Shown one piece after another: positions 17,223-25,782 of a stretch of DNA of 64,000 bases. A program made the translations under genes and the position numbers. Under the pieces are notes generated by a model, which had not been told where the DNA came from, searched no databases, and saw nothing but the letters and a program-made list of their open reading frames with translations. The number at the start of each line of letters is the position of its first letter. Position 1 is the first letter of the stretch. The stretch is from Dyella nitratireducens (GTDB taxonomy: Bacteria; Pseudomonadota; Gammaproteobacteria; Xanthomonadales; Rhodanobacteraceae): contig NZ_BMJA01000002.1 of NCBI RefSeq assembly GCF_014642835.1, positions 285,713 to 349,712 of the forward strand, in the 5' to 3' direction.

Positions 17223-18041
17223 ATGACCAAAAACGATCCCTATCCCCATCGCATCGTCTGTCTCACCGAAGAACCCACCGAAGTGTTGTACGCGCTCGGC
17301 GAGGAGCACCGCATTGTCGGCATTTCCGGCTTCACCGTACGACCGCCGCGCGCGCGCAAGGAGAAGCCGAAGGTGTCGGCCTTCACCAGCGCGAAGCTGG
17401 AGGAAATCCTGGCGCTGCAGCCAGACCTGGTGATCGGCTTTTCCGACATGCAGGCGGATATTGCACGTGATCTGATCCGCGCCGGTGTCGAAGTTTGGAT
17501 CAGCAATCATCGTAGCGTGGAAGGCATCCTTGCCTACATTCGCCGCCTAGGCGCGATGGTAGGTGCGTACGAAAAAGCCGAAAGCTATGCGCAGCGCGCC
17601 GAAGCCCATCTTGCCGAGGTGCGTGCTGCCGCCGCCGCATGGCCGAAGCGGCCGCAGGTGTATTTCGAGGAATGGGACGAGCCGATCATCACTGGTATTC
17701 GCTGGGTGGCGGAGCTGATCGGCATCGCGGGCGGCGATGATCTGTTTCCCGAACTCGCGCGCGAATCGCTGGCGAAAAACCGCATCCTGGTGGACGGCAG
17801 CGAAGTCGTGCGGCGTGCGCCGGACATCATTCTTGGCTCGTGGTGCGGCAAGCGCTTTCGTCCCGAGCGTGTGGCGCAGCGGCCAGGATGGGAAGCGATT
17901 CCTGCGGTACGCAATGGCGACATGCAGGAGATCAAATCGCCGATCATCCTGCAGCCGGGGCCGGCGGCGCTATTCGATGGGTTGGATGCCATGCATGCCG
18001 TGTTTGCGGAGTGGGCGGCGCGGCACGGGATACCAGCGTAG
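17223..18041 (+). CDS. BtuF-like substrate-binding-fold protein without signal peptide
   Basis: 272-aa protein with the cobalamin/iron substrate-binding fold: RIVCLTEEPTEVLYALGEEHRIVGIS, then KVSAFTSAKLEEILALQPDLVIGF and a C-terminal lobe with PDIILGSWCGKRF. Known BtuF-type proteins are exported, but this one begins directly with the fold and has no signal peptide from either possible start (ATG 17223, or TTG 17202 inside yjbQ). No ABC permease or ATPase adjoins it. It may act in the cytoplasm or be mis-started. The TAG stop (18039-18041) is the beginning of a repeat copy. Confidence 0.75.
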   Translation: MTKNDPYPHRIVCLTEEPTEVLYALGEEHRIVGISGFTVRPPRARKEKPKVSAFTSAKLEEILALQPDLVIGFSDMQADIARDLIRAGVEVWISNHRSVEGILAYIRRLGAMVGAYEKAESYAQRAEAHLAEVRAAAAAWPKRPQVYFEEWDEPIITGIRWVAELIGIAGGDDLFPELARESLAKNRILVDGSEVVRRAPDIILGSWCGKRFRPERVAQRPGWEAIPAVRNGDMQEIKSPIILQPGPAALFDGLDAMHAVFAEWAARHGIPA

Positions 18042-18109
18042 ATTGGGGTGCAAACCCCAACATGGCGATGCACGTACGTCTATGCGTTGGGGTTTTCACC
18101 CCAACCTAC
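18038..18109. repeat. GTAGGTTGGGGTG palindromic repeat, copy 3
   Basis: 72-bp copy between two convergent genes. It supplies the stop codon for both: TAG 18039-18041 on the plus strand and TAG read on the minus strand at 18106-18108. The loop contains ATGGCGATG. The left arm has one change (GTAGATTGG). Confidence 0.9.
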
Positions 18110-18651
18110 GGGCCACGTGGCAAGCACGGTGCGGCAATACGCTGCAACGCATGGCTCTGCACCGCATCCAGCACAAACTCTGCCGCCAGTGGCGGCGTCT
18201 GCATATTGTTGGCGTTCTGAGCCCAGATGATCGTCACACCCGGCTTGCCGAGTGCTGCAACAAAATCCGTCACGGCATTGCGCCTCCTGAGCGTGGTAGC
18301 GATGCCGAACACGAACATGTCTGGATCATCACCACTGATCCAGCCTGTTACCGGAACCGGCGAAAAAGATTGCTTGCCCACTTGCAGCGTCGCACTGGGC
18401 AGTTGTGATGCCGGCGCATTCGGTCCTTCAAACGCATCGAAAGGGAAGTCAGGTGCGGTGTCGCGAACCACCGCCAATTGCAGCGACAGCGCACCACCGC
18501 TGCCTGTTGTGCACATCAGCGTGAACAAGGCGGGATGTTCGCCGCTTTGCGTCGTGATGGTGCCGTGCAAGACAAGTTGCGGCGGTCCCGGCTGCGAAGC
18601 GTTCGCCAGACCGAACGCGAATGCGAGACAAAGCAGCCAATGCCTCCACAT
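18106..18651 (-). CDS. Exported protein of unknown function
   Basis: 181-aa protein with a signal peptide (WLLCLAFAFGLANAS, cleavage near residue 19). The mature part is rich in beta-type sequence, with two Cys (one in LMCTTG, one in APCLP near the end). I recognise no family. Its start is 6 bp after the yggT stop, so it is the third gene of the proC-yggT unit. The stop codon lies in the outer bases of the palindromic repeat, and the last five residues precede it directly. The true C-terminus may therefore have been set by the repeat. Confidence 0.65.
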   Translation of the reverse strand: MWRHWLLCLAFAFGLANASQPGPPQLVLHGTITTQSGEHPALFTLMCTTGSGGALSLQLAVVRDTAPDFPFDAFEGPNAPASQLPSATLQVGKQSFSPVPVTGWISGDDPDMFVFGIATTLRRRNAVTDFVAALGKPGVTIIWAQNANNMQTPPLAAEFVLDAVQSHALQRIAAPCLPRGP

Positions 18652-18657
18652 GACGGT

Positions 18658-19227
18658 TTACCGCGCCAAGCTCGCGCCGAAATCGAACAAAGGTGCTGCA
18701 ATCAACCGTTGCGCCAGCAGCAGGATGATCACCACCACCGTGGGCGAGAAATCGATGCTGCCCACGACCAGCTTGCCGCGCAGCGGGCGCAGCAGCGGCT
18801 CCACGATGGTGCCGGCAAGACGGTACAAGGGGTGATAGGGATCGGGCGCAAACATGCTGAGCAGCGACCAGCCGAAGATCACCACGATGTAGAACAGCAG
18901 CACGAAGTTGAGCAGGTCGGCGAGGGAGATCACCAGCAATCCCAACCACGCTGGTACAAAGCCCAGCAGAGCAGAAAGCACCAGCCGTTCCAGCACGAAG
19001 GTGAGCAACAGGATCAGCAGGGCAGCGAGGTTGATCCGCCGCCAGTTCGGCAATACGCGCCGGATCGGCGAGAGGATGGGATTGGTATAGCGATATACGA
19101 ATTGGCTCAGTGGATTGTGAAAATCCGCCCGATTGGCTTCGGCCAGCAGGCGTACCAGGAACAGCGTGGCGATGGCGCCGAACGCCATTTGGACCAGCAG
19201 GGTCAGCGCATCAACGAGGTATGACAT
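18658..19227 (-). CDS. YggT family integral membrane protein
   Basis: 189-aa inner-membrane protein with two YGGT repeats, each a hydrophobic helix pair: residues 1-60 (LLVQMAFGAIATLFLVRLL ... NPLSQFVYRYTNPILSPIRRVLP) and about 95-160 (FVLLFYIVVIFGW ... PYHPLYRLAGTIVEPLLRPLR). The family is linked to osmotic-stress or membrane-associated functions, but the mechanism is unknown. It follows proC by 3 bp, as in many proteobacteria, which supports the call. Confidence 0.9.
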   Translation of the reverse strand: MSYLVDALTLLVQMAFGAIATLFLVRLLAEANRADFHNPLSQFVYRYTNPILSPIRRVLPNWRRINLAALLILLLTFVLERLVLSALLGFVPAWLGLLVISLADLLNFVLLFYIVVIFGWSLLSMFAPDPYHPLYRLAGTIVEPLLRPLRGKLVVGSIDFSPTVVVIILLLAQRLIAAPLFDFGASLAR

Positions 19228-19230
19228 CGG

Positions 19231-20052
19231 TCAATCCTTATCCAAGGCAGCGGCAAGTTCCTCACCGCGCCGGGTGGCAGCGCCCACCGCGCGGGCGACG
19301 ATGCGCGGGAATTGGTCGGCACTGAAGCTCTCCAGCGCCGCCTGGGTGGTGCCGTTGGGCGAGGTGACGCGCTGGCGCAGTGTGGCCGGTGCTTCGTTGC
19401 TTTCCACCAGCATGCGGCCGGCGCCGAGACAGGTCTGGGTGGCCAGGATGCGGGCGGTCTCGCGCGGCATGCCTTGTGCCACGGCCGCGTTTTCCAATGC
19501 TTCGACGAATGCGAAGAAATAGGCGGGGCCGGAGCCGGAAAGGGCGGTAACGGTGTCCATCAAGGCTTCGTCTTCGATCCAGCGGGTAATGCCCACCGCA
19601 TCCAGGATGTGCTGCGCCTGCTCACGCTGCTGTGGCGTCACGCGCAGGTTGGCGCACAGGCCGGTGGCGCCGGCGCCGATCAGGGCCGGCGTATTGGGCA
19701 TGCAACGCACGATCGGCAGCAGGTTGCCGAACCAGCGCTCCAACTGGTCGATGCGAACGCCGGCGGCGATTGAGATCAATAGCGGGCGCTTGCGTTGCAG
19801 GGTGTCGCGCAGTTCGTGGTGGATGGCGGGCATCACCTGCGGCTTCACTGCCAGCACCAGCACGTCGGCATCCGCCGCGGCCAGCCGATTGTCGTCGAAG
19901 GTGGCTACACTAAAGTCGCGCCCCAGGCTTTCGCGCGCCTGCGCCAGCGGCTCGGCCACGCGCAGGTTGGCGGCCGGCGTGCCGGTCTTGAGCAGGCCGC
20001 CGATCAGGCTTCGTGCCATGTTGCCGCCGCCGATGAATGCGATGTGGGTCAT
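19231..20052 (-). CDS. proC: Pyrroline-5-carboxylate reductase
   Basis: 273-aa enzyme that makes proline from pyrroline-5-carboxylate with NAD(P)H. The N-terminus IAFIGGGNMARSLIGGL is the dinucleotide motif; VLAVKPQVM and IVRCMPNTPALIGAGATG follow; and the C-terminal signature is ALSGSGPAYFF...GMPRETARILA and VTSPNGTT. I start it at ATG 20052; the frame is open up to 20307, but that extension has no family match. It heads a three-gene unit with yggT and the exported protein. The usual upstream partner yggS is not present between proC and pilT. Confidence 0.96.
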   Translation of the reverse strand: MTHIAFIGGGNMARSLIGGLLKTGTPAANLRVAEPLAQARESLGRDFSVATFDDNRLAAADADVLVLAVKPQVMPAIHHELRDTLQRKRPLLISIAAGVRIDQLERWFGNLLPIVRCMPNTPALIGAGATGLCANLRVTPQQREQAQHILDAVGITRWIEDEALMDTVTALSGSGPAYFFAFVEALENAAVAQGMPRETARILATQTCLGAGRMLVESNEAPATLRQRVTSPNGTTQAALESFSADQFPRIVARAVGAATRRGEELAAALDKD

Positions 20053-20385
20053 ATCGATAAGGTGTTCCAAGGTGCCAGCGGCATACCTTAACAGCAGCGC
20101 CAGTCTGGCTGAGTGAGCGGGTGTTCCAATCCGCGTTTTCCCCAAGGGCAAAGGGGGCTGGTCGGGATGAATGTGTGTGCGCTCGCATTTGCCGCGATGC
20201 GCTCCTGCGCGGACGCCGGAAAGGCTGGCTGCGCGCCCCGTGCCGCGAGTAGTATCGGCATCGCTGCAAGGATCGGGGGAATGGCGGGGTTTGCCACGCC
20301 AGCGCATCTAACCGGATGACCACCGTCGTCCTGCTGCGGCTTGCGTTTTCGTATAGACGATCGGTTCTTAGGGGAAAACATTCCG
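20053..20385. other. Divergent intergenic region proC / pilT
   Basis: 333 bases without a credible gene. In many gammaproteobacteria the yggS gene lies here between proC and pilT. I see no YggS-like remnant in translation. The region must hold the promoters of proC and pilT; no box is convincing enough to mark. Confidence 0.5.
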
Positions 20386-21423
20386 ATGGATATCGCCGAA
20401 CTGCTTGCCTTCTCGGTGAAGAACAAGGCTTCCGACTTGCATTTGTCGGCGGGCCTGCCGCCGATGATCCGCGTGGATGGCGACGTGCGCCGCATCAACA
20501 TCCCTGCACTGGACCACAAGCAAGTGCATTCGCTGATCTACGACATCATGTCGGATAAGCAGCGCCGTGATTACGAAGAATTCTTCGAGACCGACTTCTC
20601 ATTTGAGATCCCCGGCCTGGCGCGCTTCCGCGTCAACGCGTTCAATCAGAATCGCGGTGCGGGCGCGGTGTTCCGTACCATTCCTTCCGAAGTGCTCACC
20701 CTGGACGACCTGGGTTGTCCCAAGGTGTTCCGCGAGCTGATCGAGCAGCCGCAAGGCCTGATCCTGGTGACCGGGCCGACCGGCTCGGGCAAGTCGACCA
20801 CGCTGGCGGCGATGGTCGACCACATCAACAAGAACGAATACGGCCACATCCTCACCGTCGAGGACCCGATCGAATTCGTGCACACCTCGCAGAAGTGCCT
20901 GGTGAACCAGCGTGAAGTGCATCGCGATACGCATGGCTTCAACGAAGCATTGCGCTCTGCGCTGCGTGAGGACCCCGATTACATCCTGGTGGGTGAGTTG
21001 CGCGACCTGGAAACCATCCGTTTGGCCCTTACCGCGGCGGAAACCGGACACCTGGTGTTCGGCACGCTGCATACCAGCTCGGCGGCCAAGACCATCGACC
21101 GCATCATCGACGTGTTCCCCGCCGGTGAAAAACCGATGGTGCGCTCCATGCTGTCGGAGTCGCTGCGCGCGGTGATTTCGCAGACGCTGCTGAAGAAAGT
21201 GGGCGGCGGCCGTATCGCTGCGCACGAGATCATGGTGGGCATTCCCGCCATCCGCAACCTGATCCGCGAGGACAAGGTGGCGCAAATGTATTCCTCCATC
21301 CAGACCGGTCAGCAATACGGCATGCAGACCCTGGACCAGATCCTGCTCGACCTGGTGAAGCGCGGCTTGGTCACGCGTCAGCAGGCGATCGGGTATGCGA
21401 AGAACAAGGAAGTGTTCAAGTGA
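20386..21423 (+). CDS. pilT: Type IV pilus retraction ATPase
   Basis: 345-aa hexameric ATPase at the cytoplasmic side of the type IV pilus that depolymerises pilin and drives twitching. Order: N-terminal PAS-like domain (ASDLHLSAGLPP), Walker A GPTGSGKSTTLAAM near residue 135, Asp box GHILTVEDPIEF, Walker B ILVGELRDLETI, His box ETGHLVFGTLHT, and the retraction-specific AIRNLIREDK motif near residue 290. ATG 20386 is preceded by AGGGGAAAA; an upstream frame start at 20341 would add unmatched residues. pilU follows 28 bp later. Confidence 0.97.
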   Translation: MDIAELLAFSVKNKASDLHLSAGLPPMIRVDGDVRRINIPALDHKQVHSLIYDIMSDKQRRDYEEFFETDFSFEIPGLARFRVNAFNQNRGAGAVFRTIPSEVLTLDDLGCPKVFRELIEQPQGLILVTGPTGSGKSTTLAAMVDHINKNEYGHILTVEDPIEFVHTSQKCLVNQREVHRDTHGFNEALRSALREDPDYILVGELRDLETIRLALTAAETGHLVFGTLHTSSAAKTIDRIIDVFPAGEKPMVRSMLSESLRAVISQTLLKKVGGGRIAAHEIMVGIPAIRNLIREDKVAQMYSSIQTGQQYGMQTLDQILLDLVKRGLVTRQQAIGYAKNKEVFK

Positions 21424-21451
21424 TTGAGGGACGTCCCAACGGGAGTGCGCC

Positions 21452-22621
21452 ATGAGCGAATTCGACTTTACCTCGTTCCTCAAATTGATGGTCCACAAGA
21501 AAGCGTCGGACCTGTTCATCACTGCCGGCGTGCCGCCGTCGATGAAGGTGCAGGGGCGCGTGGTGCCGATCACGCAGAGCCCGCTGTCCGCGCAGCAATC
21601 GCGCGACATGGTGATCAACGTCATGACGCCGGCGCAGCGTGAGGAATTCGAAAAGACGCACGAATGCCAGTTCGCGATTTCCGCGCAGGGTGTGGGCCGT
21701 TTCCGCGTATCGTGCTTCTACCAGCGCAACTGCGTGGGCATGGTGTTGCGCCGGATCGAATCGAAGATTCCGACCATCGAAGAACTGAGCCTGCCGCCGG
21801 TCATCAAGCAGCTGGCGATGACCAAGCGCGGCATCATTATCTTCGTGGGTGCGACCGGTACCGGTAAATCGACCTCGCTGGCGGCGATGGTCGGTTACCG
21901 CAATCAGAATTCCACCGGGCACATCATCACCATCGAAGACCCGATCGAATACGTGCACAAGCACGAAGGCTGCATCATCACGCAGCGCGAACTGGGCATC
22001 GATACCGACAGCTGGGAAAACGCGCTGAAGAACACGTTGCGCCAGGCGCCCGACGTGATCCTGATCGGCGAAGTGCGTACGCGCGAAACGATGGAGTTCG
22101 CGATCAACTTCGCCGAAACCGGTCACTTGTGCTTGTGTACGCTGCACGCCAACAACGCGAACCAGGCGATCGATCGCATCCTGCACTTCTTCCCGGAAGA
22201 CCGCCGCCAGCAGTTGTTCATGGACCTGTCCTTGAACCTCAAGGGCATCGTGGCGCAGCAGCTCATTCCTACGCCCGACGGCAAGGCGCGTCGCGTGGCG
22301 ATGGAGGTGATGCTGGGCACGCCGCTGGTGCAGGACTACATCCGTCAGGGCGAAATCCACAAGCTCAAGGAAGTGATGAAGGAATCCGGCAACCTCGGCA
22401 TGATGACCTTCGACCAGAGCCTGGTGACGCTGTATCAGGCCGGCGAGATCAGTTACGAGGATGCGCTGCGTCACGCCGATAGCGCCAACGAAGTGCGCTT
22501 GCGCATCAAGCTGGCGCAAGGTGGCGATGCGCACACCTTGTCGCAGGGGTTGGAAGGGGTGGAGCTGGAAGAGGATAAGAGCAACCAGAATGGGTTGGGT
22601 GGGGGCTTCCTGCGGCGTTAG
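21452..22621 (+). CDS. pilU: Type IV pilus retraction ATPase, PilU paralogue
   Basis: 389-aa PilT paralogue, longer at the C-terminus than PilT as is normal for PilU. Walker A is GATGTGKSTSLAAM, followed by GHIITIEDPIEYVH, Walker B ILIGEVRTRETM and HLCLCTLHANN. The retraction-type motif is PLVQDYIRQGEIHK. The tail (residues about 345-389) is charged and less conserved. PilU works together with PilT to increase retraction force. It sits in one transcription unit with pilT. A BIME-like repeat and a strong bidirectional terminator follow. Confidence 0.96.
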   Translation: MSEFDFTSFLKLMVHKKASDLFITAGVPPSMKVQGRVVPITQSPLSAQQSRDMVINVMTPAQREEFEKTHECQFAISAQGVGRFRVSCFYQRNCVGMVLRRIESKIPTIEELSLPPVIKQLAMTKRGIIIFVGATGTGKSTSLAAMVGYRNQNSTGHIITIEDPIEYVHKHEGCIITQRELGIDTDSWENALKNTLRQAPDVILIGEVRTRETMEFAINFAETGHLCLCTLHANNANQAIDRILHFFPEDRRQQLFMDLSLNLKGIVAQQLIPTPDGKARRVAMEVMLGTPLVQDYIRQGEIHKLKEVMKESGNLGMMTFDQSLVTLYQAGEISYEDALRHADSANEVRLRIKLAQGGDAHTLSQGLEGVELEEDKSNQNGLGGGFLRR

Positions 22622-22655
22622 GCGTCAACACTCGCAGCAGCACTTCAACTTGCTG

Positions 22656-22767
22656 GGCCGTCATTCCCGCGAAAGCGGGAATCCATTTTGCTCTGGTGCA
22701 AAAGCGAAGATGGATTGACCAGCATTCGCTGTTGAAAAGCGCCTCCGCTTTCGCGGGAATGACGCCC
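22656..22767. repeat. BIME-like pair of GTCATTCCCGCG palindromes
   Basis: Two copies of the REP-type word in opposite orientation: 22656-22686 (GTCATTCCCGCGAAAGCGGG) and 22745-22767 (its complement), separated by about 60 bases. This is a common intergenic repeat of Xanthomonadales. It lies between pilU and the terminator. Confidence 0.75.
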
Positions 22768-22817
22768 TAAACAAGAGGATGTGTGGCGCAAGTGTTGCGT
22801 TCGCTGCTCCAATACAC

Positions 22818-22852
22818 CAACAAAAAAGGAGCCATCGGCTCCTTTTTTGTTG
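22818..22852. terminator. Bidirectional intrinsic terminator
   Basis: Perfect 16-bp inverted repeat (22818-22833 and 22837-22852) with an ATC loop. The core is AAAAAAGGAGCC / GGCTCCTTTTTT, giving a U-run in both directions. It lies between the convergent pilU and the lipoprotein gene and serves both. Confidence 0.92.
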
Positions 22853-22873
22853 ACTGGTTTTACCGACACCCTG

Positions 22874-24637
22874 TTACTTCAATTCCGTGTGTGTGGTAAT
22901 CACCAAGCCCTGATCTTCCATCCGCACACCCGCGCCGATCGCCTTGATGCGCGCCGCTTCCGACTTCATCGCTTCGAACTGCGCCTTTGTGCTGGCGAGT
23001 GCGGCTTTCGGATCGCTTTGCGCGCCGGAGTCGTCCGGATTCAACGTGGCGTTCGTCGCGGCAGCGGCCTCGGCGCGCTGTTCCAGCAGATCGATCCAAT
23101 TGGCATACATGTCGCCGTCCAGATGCGTGCGCATCAGATCACCGGCGCTGCCGCTAGGCTGCTGCATGGTGTCGGCCAGCTTGCCATCTTCACCGGCTCC
23201 GACCGCAATGCCCAGCGATTTGGCGCCCATCGCCGCCCATCCCGACTCCCCCAGCGCATTGGCGAGCTGAGCGGGAAGGGCAACCGGTTTGTTGTCACCG
23301 GTGAGCTTCAGGCCATTGAGCATGGGGCTGGTGACTTGCGCCATCGCCAGCAGACCGGCGGGGTTGTTGGTGCCGATCACCACGCGGCCGGACACCTTCG
23401 GCATGCCGCCGTTGGGGTTGGGCGTGTAGCTGTCCAGCGCGATATGCAGACCGAGCAGATCGCCGATCGGCGGTACCGCGGCCTTCTGCATGCTGTCACC
23501 CAGGCTGCTGAAGGTGTCGTTGAGGTTGTCGAGCATCGGGCAGGTGAACGGCTTGTCCGACACGGCTTGGGCCTGTGCACTCCAGAACGCGCGCAACTGC
23601 GGCATCGGCAAGGCCAGGCTCAGTTCGAACGGCGCTGCGGGGTCGCTGCCGAGGCCCGGCAATTCCACCTTCAAACCGCTGAACGCGCTGACGATATCGC
23701 TGGCCAGCGATACATCGAAACGCATGTCGCGATGTTTTTCATCCAGCTTGGTGTAGCCCATGCTCATGTTCGGCATGCGTGCCGCGATACGTGAGGCTTC
23801 ACTTTGGCAGCTGGGCGGCACCTGCATGATGTTCGCCACCGGTTCGCCGGTCTTGGACGATTCGTTTTCCGCGCGCATCTTCTGCAAGGCTTGCGCCAGC
23901 GGATCCTGGCCGCCAATGAACAGCGGCAGCAAGCGCGTGAGATCCACTTCGCCTACCGCCCACTTTGCATAACCCTTGGACTTGGCGAGGTCCGTAAGGC
24001 GATCGGTATCCTGCACGCTCTTCGCTGGGCGATCCAGGCCCAGTGCCTGACGTAGCAGCGGCTGTGCGGCATCCTGCGGCAGCAACGCGAGCACCGCTTG
24101 CTTGCCGACGATGGCGATGATGAATTGCAAATGCGAAACCGGTGCGACGTAACGCTGATAGCTCTGCGTGCCCAGCGTCACCACGTCGAACTTCTTGCCG
24201 TAATCGTTCTGGATCTTGGTGACGAAACTCTCGAACGCCTTCGCGTCGGCCAACTGCATGCGCAGGACGGGCGACAGGCCCAGGCCATAGAACGCCATGT
24301 AGCCCTTGGGATCGACGCCGGTTTCCTGGATGACCTGTTCGGCCGTCTTGCCGTCGAATTCGGTGGCGACGGTGCGCAGGTACTTCGCCATGTCCGGATC
24401 TTTGTCGGCGAGCTGGTCGGCCTGCGTTTTCATCTGCATGACCTGTGCCGGCAATTCCGCGTCGACCTGGGTCAGGATGGCCTGGCGCGTTTCATCGTCC
24501 AGCACATCCAGATTGGCTAACACATAAGGGGTATCCGCCGGCACGAAGGCCAGGGGGGCATCCTTGTCTTTGTGCGAGCAGGCGGCCAGCAGCAAGCCGG
24601 AAAACGCCAGCGCCAGCACGCGCTTGGGTCTACGCAT
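22874..24637 (-). CDS. Large lipoprotein of unknown function
   Basis: 587-aa predicted lipoprotein. The start at ATG 24637 has a GGGGAAGAAT ribosome site, better than ATG 24661. The signal is RRPKRVLALAFSGLLLAAC with the lipobox Cys at about residue 20. After it comes PADTPYVLANLDVLDD, a form seen in DUF3352-like proteins that measure or bind at the cell surface, but I cannot place it firmly. The body has Cys in PSCQSEA and FTCPML and ends with a helical, Ala/Lys-rich segment. No catalytic motif is seen. It stands between pilU and pyrB, where Pseudomonas has other genes. Confidence 0.75.
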   Translation of the reverse strand: MRRPKRVLALAFSGLLLAACSHKDKDAPLAFVPADTPYVLANLDVLDDETRQAILTQVDAELPAQVMQMKTQADQLADKDPDMAKYLRTVATEFDGKTAEQVIQETGVDPKGYMAFYGLGLSPVLRMQLADAKAFESFVTKIQNDYGKKFDVVTLGTQSYQRYVAPVSHLQFIIAIVGKQAVLALLPQDAAQPLLRQALGLDRPAKSVQDTDRLTDLAKSKGYAKWAVGEVDLTRLLPLFIGGQDPLAQALQKMRAENESSKTGEPVANIMQVPPSCQSEASRIAARMPNMSMGYTKLDEKHRDMRFDVSLASDIVSAFSGLKVELPGLGSDPAAPFELSLALPMPQLRAFWSAQAQAVSDKPFTCPMLDNLNDTFSSLGDSMQKAAVPPIGDLLGLHIALDSYTPNPNGGMPKVSGRVVIGTNNPAGLLAMAQVTSPMLNGLKLTGDNKPVALPAQLANALGESGWAAMGAKSLGIAVGAGEDGKLADTMQQPSGSAGDLMRTHLDGDMYANWIDLLEQRAEAAAATNATLNPDDSGAQSDPKAALASTKAQFEAMKSEAARIKAIGAGVRMEDQGLVITTHTELK

Positions 24638-24741
24638 ATTCTTCCCCGGGGGTGTCGTCATTTAACGGCGGCATTATGCCTGTTTTGGCGTGTTGCCGGT
24701 GTGGTTGCAGCGTGTTGCAGCGTGTTTTCGCACGGCGAGCC

Positions 24742-24815
24742 GTAGGTTGGGGTGCAAACCCCAACATCGCCAATGACCCAGACATGGCAGTGTTGGGGTT
24801 TGCACCCCAACCTAC
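24742..24815. repeat. GTAGGTTGGGGTG palindromic repeat, copy 4
   Basis: 74-bp copy with two perfect arms, between the pyrB stop and the lipoprotein start, both on the minus strand. It ends 15 bp after the pyrB stop. Its loop holds ATCGCC. Confidence 0.9.
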
Positions 24816-24829
24816 GGCAGTGTGGTCCC

Positions 24830-25756
24830 TTACCGCGCCAGCATCTCGCCCAGCACGGCCATGCGTACGAACACGCCATTGCCCACCTGTTCGAGAATGC
24901 GTGACTGCGGGCCATCCGCCACTTCCGGCGCAATCTCGATGCCGCGGTTGATCGGGCCCGGGTGCATCACCAGGCAACCGCGTGCAGCCATGGCCAGGCG
25001 GCGGCCGTCCAGGCCGTATTCGCGGAAATAGGCGGCTTCGTCCGGCAGCTCGATGGTCGCCATGCGTTCTTTCTGCAAGCGCAGCGTGATCGCGACGTCG
25101 GCGCCTTCGATCGCTTTGTCGAAGTTGTCGTAGAACTTGCAGGCGGGAAATTCCTGCTGGTCGGGCATCAGGGAGGCGGGGCCGCACAGGCGGATTTCCT
25201 TCGCGCCCAGCTTGCTGAAGGCATGGACGTCGGAGCGTGCCACGCGCGAGTGCTTCACGTCGCCGCAGATCACCACGGTGAGCTGGCTGAAATCCGGCCG
25301 ATGCTGGCGGATGGTCAGTGCATCAAGCAGACCTTGCGTGGGATGCGCGCGATTACCGTCGCCGGCGTTGATCACCGAGACGCCGCTCATCGCATGACGC
25401 ACCAGTTCATCTGGCGTACCGGACACTTTGTGACGCACGATGATGGCGTCCAGGTGCATCGCTTCCAGCGTGTGCAAGGTATCGAACAGCTCTTCGCCCT
25501 TGGCGGTGGAAGAGAAACCGATGTCGAAGTTGATCACGTCCGCGCCGAGGCGGCGGGCGGCCAGCTCGAATGACGTGCGCGTGCGCGTGGACGGTTCGAA
25601 GAACAGATTGAGGATGGTGCGTCCGTTGAGCAGATCCAGCTTGCGCGTGCCATGTGCGCAGGCATCGCGCATGGTGATGGCACGGTCCAGCAAGCGCTCG
25701 ATGCAATCGCGCGGCAGGTTTTCGAGCGTGGTGAGATGGCGCAGGCGTGAGAACAT
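24830..25756 (-). CDS. pyrB: Aspartate carbamoyltransferase, catalytic chain
   Basis: 308-aa enzyme joining carbamoyl phosphate and aspartate in pyrimidine synthesis. The carbamoyl-phosphate loop is FFEPSTRTRTSFE, followed by the SSTAKGE loop, RHKVSG, AGDGNRAHPTQGLLD and the aspartate-binding TLRLQKERM; the C-terminus is VMHPGPINRGIEI. Length is normal for a catalytic chain. No regulatory pyrI and no pyrC-like partner follow. It is the last gene of the yqgE-ruvX-pyrB group, an order also found in Pseudomonas, but pyrR is missing here. Confidence 0.97.
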   Translation of the reverse strand: MFSRLRHLTTLENLPRDCIERLLDRAITMRDACAHGTRKLDLLNGRTILNLFFEPSTRTRTSFELAARRLGADVINFDIGFSSTAKGEELFDTLHTLEAMHLDAIIVRHKVSGTPDELVRHAMSGVSVINAGDGNRAHPTQGLLDALTIRQHRPDFSQLTVVICGDVKHSRVARSDVHAFSKLGAKEIRLCGPASLMPDQQEFPACKFYDNFDKAIEGADVAITLRLQKERMATIELPDEAAYFREYGLDGRRLAMAARGCLVMHPGPINRGIEIAPEVADGPQSRILEQVGNGVFVRMAVLGEMLAR

Positions 25757-25782
25757 GGCGAGTGTCTTTTTAAGTGTTGTTG

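Noticed and set aside
21416-22534. 372-aa minus-strand frame opposite pilU
   Set aside because: Shadow of pilU; composition typical of antisense translation.
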